Source of the DNA: a virus | Length of the DNA stretch: 44,552 nt | Direction: 5' to 3' (one strand) | IMG/VR virus record: IMGVR_UViG_3300049846_003143 | Coordinates: 1 to 44,552 of that record | Shown: positions 38,432-44,552 of the stretch, piece after piece | Position numbering within the stretch: position 1 is the stretch's first letter | Layout of the letters: each line of letters begins with the position of its first letter | Translations under genes and position numbers: made by a program | Notes under the pieces: model-generated | Seen by the model: the letters and a program-made list of their open reading frames with translations, nothing else | What the model was told of the DNA's origin: nothing | Databases searched by the model: none

Positions 38432-39438
38432 TGACAGACATATCATCAGATCCAGCTTCCGCAGCTGGCGCTAGTACAGAAAATGCTGGCGCAAATAGCG
38501 GCTCCGCCTCAAATGCAGGCGACACAAATCAAGCGGCATCAGCTGCACCAACTGTTGCTGATCCAGCGGCCGCGGCCGCAGCATCAGCTGCGACACCTCC
38601 GGTTGTAGATACGCCGCCAGCGTACACTCCGAATTTCAAATACAAGGCGGCATTACAAGAAAAAGAAATCGATAAGTTTTGGCATCCTTTGATTAAGGAC
38701 GCGGACTCTGAGAAAAAAGTGAAAGATCTTTTCTCGAAGGTTGATGCTTTTGATTTCATGAAGGCAAAGCGTGATGAATTAGAGTCTCAGCACGGATCTT
38801 TACTTAACGACTATGATCAAATGTCAAACACGGTGACGAGCTTTAATAAAGCTGTTGCATCGGATGATTTATCAAGCGCCTTTCGCCTGGCCGGAATTAC
38901 CAGGGACCAAGTTTTCAAGTGGGCGCAAAAGCAGATTCAGCTGATGGAAATGCCAGCTGACCAGCGCGCTGAATACGAGCGTCACGAACAAGCTCGTCAG
39001 CAAAACTCTGAATGGGAAGACAAATACACTAAACTTCAAAAACAGTTTGAGCACACAGCGGTCCAGGCCCGGACTACGCAGCTGGATGTTGCTCTCTCTC
39101 AGCCCGAGGTGGCGAAGTTTGCTGAAGTTTGGGATCGGAATTCCGAAACGCCAGGAGCGTTTAGAAATTTCGTTGTCCAGGAAGCGAGAAAAGTTTTTTA
39201 CGAAACGAATCAGGACATCAGCCCGGCCGAGGCTGTTGCAATGGTCATGAAGCGTTTCGGAAAATTTTTACCGATGGGTGATGCCATCACGCAGCCGCCG
39301 CAAGCGGTTTCTGGAAACGGTTCTAGACCAAATCCTCCGGTTATTCCGAATGTCACGGGAAAGGCATCCTCCCCGATTAAGAAGGTGCCAAGAACACTTG
39401 ACGATTTGAAAAAGCTTGCGCGCGAAGCGCGAGACTAA
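38428..39438 (+). CDS. Scaffolding protein
   Basis: 336 aa, ATGA-coupled to the portal gene. The first 65 residues are Ala/Ser/Gly-rich and disordered; the middle is a long charged helix (FDFMKAKRDELESQHGSLLN, DKYTKLQKQFEHTAVQARTT), and the C-terminus is basic (SPIKKVPRTLDDLKKLAREA). Scaffold proteins of podoviruses have this shape, with a basic helix-loop-helix that binds coat. It lies between portal and coat genes. It guides procapsid assembly and then leaves. Confidence 0.8.
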   Translation: MMTDISSDPASAAGASTENAGANSGSASNAGDTNQAASAAPTVADPAAAAAASAATPPVVDTPPAYTPNFKYKAALQEKEIDKFWHPLIKDADSEKKVKDLFSKVDAFDFMKAKRDELESQHGSLLNDYDQMSNTVTSFNKAVASDDLSSAFRLAGITRDQVFKWAQKQIQLMEMPADQRAEYERHEQARQQNSEWEDKYTKLQKQFEHTAVQARTTQLDVALSQPEVAKFAEVWDRNSETPGAFRNFVVQEARKVFYETNQDISPAEAVAMVMKRFGKFLPMGDAITQPPQAVSGNGSRPNPPVIPNVTGKASSPIKKVPRTLDDLKKLAREARD

Positions 39439-39459
39439 TCGTCATATTTTGGGGGAAAA

Positions 39460-40746
39460 ATGAGTACTAATAGAGATTTTAGCTCAATGCTCAATGAATA
39501 TTTGACCATTGATCTAATGAAAGAAGAACTGATCAAGCGCGACTACGTTTTGCAAAAAGTGGATCGCGATGACGGTTGGAAGTCTGGAACAATTCCTGTT
39601 CCGTTCGAAGGCCAACATGCGTCTTCGATCAGCTTTGGTTCTTTGACCGCTGATACTAACGTGTCGAAGTACAAGTACATCCGTGGTCAGTTGACTACAT
39701 ATCGTGAGTTGTGGGGAACACTCCGTTTCGAACACCGCGATTTGATGGAACATGATGGAAAGATCAATGAGAAGTCATTCTTAAAGATCCTCCCCGGTCA
39801 AATCGACGATTTCATCGTCAATTTCAAGATGTCGGCCGCGATCAACATGCTTGATGGCCCGCACTTTGCGAAATTGACTGTTTCTGGAACAGTTGGCGGC
39901 GTGATCGAGGTTGATAAAATCGACCGCTTCACAATTGATCAAGAAGTTCACTTGATCGACGGCAACACCGCTGAGGCGACCTATTTCGTCATCGCAATTG
40001 ACGTAAATGGTGGAACTCTCGGTAAAGGTGCTGTGACATTGTCCGCTTCGCGCGGCGGTGCTGCGGCTGACGTTTCGGCGTACACCACAGGTCAATCTGC
40101 AAAGGTTTATCATCCTGGTGCTTCGACTGAGTCGTTCACTTCGCTTGCAAGCCAATTGCTGAGCGCTGCGAATGGTGGTTCGAGTACGCTCTTTGGTCAA
40201 ACAAAGACCGCGTATCCTTATCTCCAAGCAATTCAGTACGACGGCTCCAGCATTTCGGCGACCAACATTCTTTCGCATATTTTTGCGGCGTACACTCGCC
40301 GTCAACAAACTGCGAAGTCTGGAAAATTGCCTGAAGTGCTCATGAGCTATAAGCACTTTGGCTCTATCTTGGCACTCCTTGAGATGGGCGGCGGCACTAA
40401 CCCCGGCGTTCCCTATAAAGGTGCTTACAACGTAGTTCCTGGCTCGCGCCAAGTTTCTGCGTTTGGATGGCAAGAAGTGTCCATCGGCTCTGTTTCCGGC
40501 GAAGTTCTTAAGCTCGTCGCGATCCAAGAGAAATCTGATGACAACATCATGTTCCTCGATTGGGACTCTATCACTCTGTACACGAATGGTTTCATCCAGC
40601 GTCGTACGGCTCCAGATGGCCTTCAGTACTACCAAATTCGCGCGACAAGCGGTTTCAGCTATTTGCTGGATCACGTTTTGGCGGGCGATATTGTGGTTAA
40701 GGCTCCTTGGAAAAACCTCATCATTCACAGCATTCCGAACTACTAA
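39460..40746 (+). CDS. Major capsid (coat) protein
   Basis: 428 aa from ATG 39460 behind TTGGGGGAAAA. The position after portal and scaffold and the size fit a P22-like HK97-fold coat protein. Visible parts: N-arm (MSTNRDFSSMLNEYLTIDLM), E-loop region (GTIPVPFEGQHASSISFG), a likely inserted beta-domain around residues 160-205 (EVHLIDGNTAEATYFVIAID and on), and a C-terminal part ending PWKNLIIHSIPNY. It should be the most abundant virion protein. A strong terminator follows. Confidence 0.85.
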   Translation: MSTNRDFSSMLNEYLTIDLMKEELIKRDYVLQKVDRDDGWKSGTIPVPFEGQHASSISFGSLTADTNVSKYKYIRGQLTTYRELWGTLRFEHRDLMEHDGKINEKSFLKILPGQIDDFIVNFKMSAAINMLDGPHFAKLTVSGTVGGVIEVDKIDRFTIDQEVHLIDGNTAEATYFVIAIDVNGGTLGKGAVTLSASRGGAAADVSAYTTGQSAKVYHPGASTESFTSLASQLLSAANGGSSTLFGQTKTAYPYLQAIQYDGSSISATNILSHIFAAYTRRQQTAKSGKLPEVLMSYKHFGSILALLEMGGGTNPGVPYKGAYNVVPGSRQVSAFGWQEVSIGSVSGEVLKLVAIQEKSDDNIMFLDWDSITLYTNGFIQRRTAPDGLQYYQIRATSGFSYLLDHVLAGDIVVKAPWKNLIIHSIPNY

Positions 40747-40759
40747 GTTTGGATTTAAG

Positions 40760-40793
40760 CGCGGGCCTTTTTGCGGCCCGCGTTTCCTTTTTT
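40760..40793 (+). terminator. Rho-independent terminator after the coat gene
   Basis: CGCGGGCC (40760-40767) pairs with GGCCCGCG (40775-40782), loop TTTTTGC, then TTTCCTTTTTT. A textbook terminator just after the coat stop; partial read-through would feed the downstream virion genes, whose ribosome-binding site GGAGGGTGA follows at once. Confidence 0.85.
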
Positions 40794-40802
40794 GGAGGGT
40801 GA

Positions 40803-41546
40803 GTGATCGATTTGATTTTGAAGGACATCAGCGACCTTTGGTCTCGCGAAAATTTCTTTCGCCTGATGAAATTCATTAATCAACAAGTGTTGTTTGATGG
40901 AGACTTCAAATTTTTCGACATCACTATTCCAAAAGCAGATTCGAATTATAAAGTTTTGCATGGATTAACGTTCACTCCGGCCGACATCATCCCGCTGGCC
41001 GCGAGTGGAGACCTGAATTATTATTTCAAATATCAATTTTTCGACAAAAACTACATTTACATTTCAACTCACGGCCCGGTTAGGCTCAGGTTTTTAGTCG
41101 GAAAACTTAAAGACCAAATCCGCGGCGGATCACAGTCTGCGCCATATGATTTTGTAGCGCCTGGCGACATTGTCGGCCCGTCTTCGCCTGGATTTGTATT
41201 TGGAGCGGTTGATGCAAAAACAAATTTATTTTGGCTCACTTCGGAGGGCATTCCTTCCAATATTGTGGGCATCCCTGTTTTGTTTGGAGACGCTACTATC
41301 AAACAGGCCGCAGTCGGAACCGAAATTGAGACCGACTACACAGTCGGAATTTATCAGCATGAAGGTTCTGGAGTGAACCTTCAACAACTTGGGACTTTTA
41401 ATGTTGTGTCTGGGGGTTCTAAGCGTATTGATTTAGACTTTCCCGTTCTTTACACTTCGACAAACGTTCAACTCGCTTGTAGGCTTGAAGTTGGAAACAC
41501 ACAAAACCTTAAGGTGTCGCTCGTCGTGAAAGGGACTTCAATATGA
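40803..41546 (+). CDS. Hypothetical virion protein, 247 aa
   Basis: GTG 40803 follows GGAGGGTGA. The N-terminal helix (IDLILKDISDLWSRENFFRL) and beta-rich remainder, with IPKADSNYKVLHGLTFTPAD and TSTNVQLACRLEVGNT, resemble small structural proteins of podoviruses. Overlap with the next gene (ATGA) and its place after the coat gene suggest a head decoration or head-fibre component. No enzymatic motif. Confidence 0.7.
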   Translation: MIDLILKDISDLWSRENFFRLMKFINQQVLFDGDFKFFDITIPKADSNYKVLHGLTFTPADIIPLAASGDLNYYFKYQFFDKNYIYISTHGPVRLRFLVGKLKDQIRGGSQSAPYDFVAPGDIVGPSSPGFVFGAVDAKTNLFWLTSEGIPSNIVGIPVLFGDATIKQAAVGTEIETDYTVGIYQHEGSGVNLQQLGTFNVVSGGSKRIDLDFPVLYTSTNVQLACRLEVGNTQNLKVSLVVKGTSI

Positions 41547-42124
41547 GCAAAATTCTCGTCAACAATAATGCGTTTGACGTTGAAATTGCTGATACTGGAG
41601 TGACCGTTGCTCAATCATCGAGTTACACAATTCCTCCACAGAATTATCCAGATTTTGCAGCATCAAGTGACGTTATTGTCGCAATTGCGAATGGAGTTTT
41701 GGTTTTAAATGACGGTGGAAACGACATCACCGATGTTTCGCGCGCGATTGATATCATAAAGGGTTGGTGTCCTGGCACAGTAGAGCCCGACACGGAGCCC
41801 TTTTTTTTTGATTTTAGTGACGTCATAACTGGCGATGATCCGCAGACGCTATTAACTTATACAGTTCCAGACGGACAAAGTTTGTCATTGTCCCGCCTTG
41901 AGATTTCATGTCGCATTGAATCTTTCATACAAGTTTTTAAAAACGGCGAAGCAATTGGCGATTCCAGAACTGGTGCGGCCAAACCTTCGGCGAGTTTTAC
42001 ATGGTATCCAAATAGGGGTTGTTTGGCCGGAGATATAATTGAAGTCGTACTAACAAAAAGGATAGGGACGTCCGATGTTTCAGTGGGCGCTCACTTAATG
42101 GGCACCACAACATTATCCACATAA
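41543..42124 (+). CDS. Hypothetical virion protein, 193 aa
   Basis: ATG 41543 overlaps the previous stop. Residues 1-65 (NAFDVEIADTGVTVAQSSSY, VIVAIANGVLVLNDGG) form an N-terminal beta module; residues 90-193 look like a jelly-roll-type domain (LLTYTVPDGQSLSLSRLEIS). Such two-part small proteins lie among head-fibre genes. Role unproven. Confidence 0.7.
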   Translation: MSKILVNNNAFDVEIADTGVTVAQSSSYTIPPQNYPDFAASSDVIVAIANGVLVLNDGGNDITDVSRAIDIIKGWCPGTVEPDTEPFFFDFSDVITGDDPQTLLTYTVPDGQSLSLSRLEISCRIESFIQVFKNGEAIGDSRTGAAKPSASFTWYPNRGCLAGDIIEVVLTKRIGTSDVSVGAHLMGTTTLST

Positions 42125-42140
42125 AGGGGGAATAAGAATT

Positions 42141-42752
42141 ATGGCTGACGTACGTGAAAGTTTTCCGACATTAGAGGGCGCATCGCAGGAAGGTTTAGCC
42201 CTTCGCGCGGTTCAGGAGGGTGATAGTCCTTCAGCGATTAATGGTTCACTTGGTTTTGCATTTAAAGACGATGCTGGCAACGCAGTTTTGCCGCAATTGA
42301 ATGCCTCTGGCGAATTGCCTGTTGTTGGTCCGCTGACTGACACTGAACTCAGAGCATCGCCCGTTCCCGTTAGTTTCTCGACTCCCGTTCCTGTTACATT
42401 TACGACAGTCACTGGTGACGGCAAGCGTGCGCGTGGAACCGCAAGCGGAAACGCGTCTTTGGTGACTGTTGCTTCGCTGACTTTGGCAGTGAACAAGATT
42501 TATGAAAATCTTGATGCCGTTGTTTCCTGTTTTCGCGATGCTCTTTTCCAAGTTATTTTGAGCGACAATGGATCTGAAACGATTGTTGCAGAGGCTCTTT
42601 GTGGTCCTGGCCAACTGACATCGAACATTAAGATGCAGGAAGCTGAATTCGCAACGGGCGCGACGGGAACTCAGTTATTGCTCATTAAGGCGCAAAACCT
42701 TAACGCTTTATCTGATTTCCGCGCTGCACTTTCGGTAAAGTTAACTAACTAA
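42141..42752 (+). CDS. Virion structural protein with LTDTELRASPVPVS motif, 203 aa
   Basis: AAGGGGGAATAAGAATT precedes ATG 42141. The motif LTDTELRASPVPVS at residues 65-78, followed by TPVPVTFTTVTGDG, is typical of phage virion proteins, where it forms a flexible Pro-rich linker. The C-terminal part is beta-rich. A similar Pro-rich motif starts the next gene, so the two may share an assembly. Confidence 0.7.
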   Translation: MADVRESFPTLEGASQEGLALRAVQEGDSPSAINGSLGFAFKDDAGNAVLPQLNASGELPVVGPLTDTELRASPVPVSFSTPVPVTFTTVTGDGKRARGTASGNASLVTVASLTLAVNKIYENLDAVVSCFRDALFQVILSDNGSETIVAEALCGPGQLTSNIKMQEAEFATGATGTQLLLIKAQNLNALSDFRAALSVKLTN

Positions 42753-42766
42753 ACGGAAGGTGTTTG

Positions 42767-44552
42767 GTGTCTGACAATCCGCAAACGGAAGTAGAAATTT
42801 CAAATGATAGCGGAAGTCCCGCTCCTGTTTCCGCTACAAGCTGGCCGTTACCTACTGGCGCTGCAACGTCGGCGCTCCAAACGACCGGTAATTCTTCTCT
42901 TTCGTCTATTGATTCAAAGACACCAGCCCTTGTTGGTGGGCGCCAACCAGTGGACGGTTCGGGCGTCACTCAACCTATAAGCGCAGTCTCGTTGCCGCTT
43001 CCCACGGGAGCGGCGACATCTAGTCTTCAGACAACTGGCAACACGTCATTGTCATCGATTGATTCAAAAACGCCTGCACTCGTCGGCGGACGCCAACCGG
43101 TTGACGGATCTGGTGTCACTCAGCCAATTAGTGCGGTGTCTTTGCCTTTGCCAACTGGTGCCGCAACAGCTGCGAATCAATCGTCTGAATTAGTTTTGAT
43201 TGGAGCCGTTAACGAAACGGCTCCTGGAACGGACACAGCATCAAGCGGTTTGAACGGACGCCTTCAGCGGATTGCGCAAAATATCACGAATCTCAATACT
43301 TCCGTTGCGGCTCCGTCTGTTGCAGTATCAACAGGTGATTCGACACCTGTTCCGAGCGGATATCAGCAAATTTCTGATCCTTATGCGGTCACGACGCTTC
43401 AGACTGACTACTATGGAAATTTAAATGTCCGCGGACAAGTTCTAACGGACGAAGGATCTTTTCGCGACGATTTTTCTGGCTCAGGCTTAACGTCAACGCT
43501 GACTGGAACTTTAACGTTTACGGCATCAGGCCAAACGGTCACTGGCTCTGGAACGCTTTTTACTCAAGAATTAAGCACTGAATCATACATAAAAAAGACA
43601 ACTGATGCGGACGCTTTGTTCGTTCAGGTGCTGCAAATTATTTCAGACACACAATTATTGCTCGCTGATCCATATGGTGGAACGACCGGATCAAGTGCCG
43701 CGACTCTATCGTCATGGATTCGTGTTCTTGGCGGTGGAACAGCGAACGTTGCAAACTCCATCGTGTCGATTGCATCAAGTACAAACGCGAATGGAAAAAC
43801 CTATCTCCAGCGTGCGGGCGACTACGGCCCGATGTCGCTTATTGTTTTGGCATCGGTTTCTCAGCGTATTGCTTCGCAGTTTTCGGTCATTGGGTTTAGG
43901 GATGCTTGGAATAACGTAAACGTTCGCGCTGAATTTAATTTTAATGGAACGAACAATACTCAAGTTCAATGTATCACGGCAACGTCAAGTGCCGCGGCCG
44001 ACATACAAACGACAACGGTGACGTTGCCAGGCGGAGTGACAACTGCGACGGCGCAAAAGTACACGGTTGATGTTGGAATTGAAAAAGTCGCATTTTCAAT
44101 CAATGACGAAATTGTAGCCGTTCACTTCACGCATATTCCATCGAGTTATTCTGTCATGGACGTATTCCTCGGTGTTGACAACAACTCTGTTGCGGTGAGC
44201 TCTACAACTTTAGCAGTGGACTACGCTCACTATAAAAACTTCGATGCTGTACAAGTGTATTCGGAAAGCCCTGGAACTCCAGTTAACAATTCGATTGTTG
44301 GAAAAAGCCCTAGTGGAAACACAAAAATTGTTGGTGTCAGCGATGACTACGGCGCGCTGAACGCACCGGTTAATACTCGCAAAGCCAGCTATTCAGCGTC
44401 GATTGTTGGCTTAACTGCGGCAAATACGGCGACTGACATTTTCACGCTCACTGGAAGTGCCACAAAAACAATTCGCATCACAAAGGTTGAGTTGAGCGCG
44501 ACGCAGACAACGGCCGCGGCGAATAACATTGTGATGCTTAAGCGCTCAACTC
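42767..44552 (+). CDS. Large virion decoration/fibre protein, N-terminal part (3' end cut by window end)
   Basis: GTG 42767 with CGGAAGG upstream. The gene runs open to the window end and continues at 1-435 to a total of 697 aa. It contains two full 50-residue repeats plus a partial third (42848-43168), each starting LPTGAAT and including QTTGNxSLSSIDSKTPALVG. Then come a helical/linker part (GLNGRLQRIAQNITNLNTSV), a beta domain with jelly-roll-like spacing (residues 230-480) and the C-terminal beta domain. It probably projects from the capsid or tail. Confidence 0.8.
   Translation, partial: MSDNPQTEVEISNDSGSPAPVSATSWPLPTGAATSALQTTGNSSLSSIDSKTPALVGGRQPVDGSGVTQPISAVSLPLPTGAATSSLQTTGNTSLSSIDSKTPALVGGRQPVDGSGVTQPISAVSLPLPTGAATAANQSSELVLIGAVNETAPGTDTASSGLNGRLQRIAQNITNLNTSVAAPSVAVSTGDSTPVPSGYQQISDPYAVTTLQTDYYGNLNVRGQVLTDEGSFRDDFSGSGLTSTLTGTLTFTASGQTVTGSGTLFTQELSTESYIKKTTDADALFVQVLQIISDTQLLLADPYGGTTGSSAATLSSWIRVLGGGTANVANSIVSIASSTNANGKTYLQRAGDYGPMSLIVLASVSQRIASQFSVIGFRDAWNNVNVRAEFNFNGTNNTQVQCITATSSAAADIQTTTVTLPGGVTTATAQKYTVDVGIEKVAFSINDEIVAVHFTHIPSSYSVMDVFLGVDNNSVAVSSTTLAVDYAHYKNFDAVQVYSESPGTPVNNSIVGKSPSGNTKIVGVSDDYGALNAPVNTRKASYSASIVGLTAANTATDIFTLTGSATKTIRITKVELSATQTTAAANNIVMLKRST
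42848..43168 (+). repeat. 150-bp tandem repeat inside the virion protein gene
   Basis: Copies at 42848-42997 and 42998-43147 plus 21 bases of a third. The encoded 50 residues are nearly identical (two substitutions, Ala/Ser and Ser/Thr) while the DNA differs at many third codon positions. This indicates an old duplication kept under protein-level selection. Confidence 0.85.
44426..44551. repeat. Terminal direct repeat, right copy
   Basis: Identical to bases 1-126; see the left copy. The reading frame of the 697-aa gene continues through it, so removing one copy gives the circular map of about 44,425 bases. Confidence 0.9.

Noticed and set aside
39781-40728. 315-aa minus-strand frame opposite the coat gene
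   Set aside because: It is a mirror of the strongly biased codons of the coat gene, with Arg/Asn-rich unnatural composition.
1-44552. Diversity-generating retroelement or CRISPR array
   Set aside because: No reverse transcriptase gene, no template/variable repeat pair and no spaced repeats were seen.
1-44552. tRNA genes
   Set aside because: No convincing T-loop and acceptor-stem combination was found by eye in the gaps.

Overview
The window is the essentially complete genome of a short-tailed (podovirus-type) tailed phage, opened inside a gene. The first 126 bases recur at the end (44426-44551), so the contig is circular or circularly permuted with about 44,425 unique bases; one 697-aa virion gene is cut by the ends (42767-44552 plus 1-435). 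The portal, coat, scaffold, adaptor and tail-nozzle genes resemble those of P22/T7-like podoviruses. The GH108 endolysin and two lipobox lipoproteins point to a Gram-negative host. The short lipoprotein leaders and the Cys-rich motif of the 212-aa lipoprotein recall Bdellovibrio-type proteins, but that host guess is weak.

Late (plus) arm, 33838 through the junction to 15212: small and large terminase, a small acidic protein, portal, scaffold, major capsid protein, a strong terminator, then a run of fibre/decoration-type virion proteins, a possible permuted papain-like peptidase, two Gly-rich tail-fibre proteins, two small membrane proteins, the tail nozzle and adaptor, a GNAT-like and a cupin-like protein, and several ejection-type internal virion proteins. 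It ends at a GC-rich hairpin terminator (15244-15269).

Early/middle arm. A recombination module lies on the minus strand at 15275-18432: RecE/Cas4-like exonuclease, free-standing HNH nuclease, Sak4-like ATPase, SSB and a small protein. A VRR-NUC-like nuclease is on the plus strand at 18494-19036. From 25922 down to 19139 runs a dense, mostly ATGA-coupled minus-strand cassette of about 23 small genes: several Cys-rich (probable zinc) proteins, three tiny membrane proteins, a Dam-type methylase, a DEDD exonuclease, the endolysin, and at its end a coiled-coil / XRE regulator / 34-aa membrane protein / ADP-ribosyltransferase-like group. Several of these genes are under 60 codons. Opposite it, a PrimPol-helicase (26233-28242) follows a leader with a short reading frame and mutually exclusive hairpins.

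The 28793-33401 segment, mainly minus strand, holds two lipoproteins, a tyrosine recombinase reduced to its catalytic domain, and an unknown 253-aa protein at the head of the unit. A 436-bp gene-free region (33402-33837) separates this divergent unit from the late operon; it has palindromes, an operator-like inverted repeat and a perfect G-quadruplex motif. No tRNA, CRISPR array, reverse transcriptase or CI-type repressor was seen. Starts are often GTG or TTG behind G-rich ribosome-binding sites (GGGGG), which moved many start calls.
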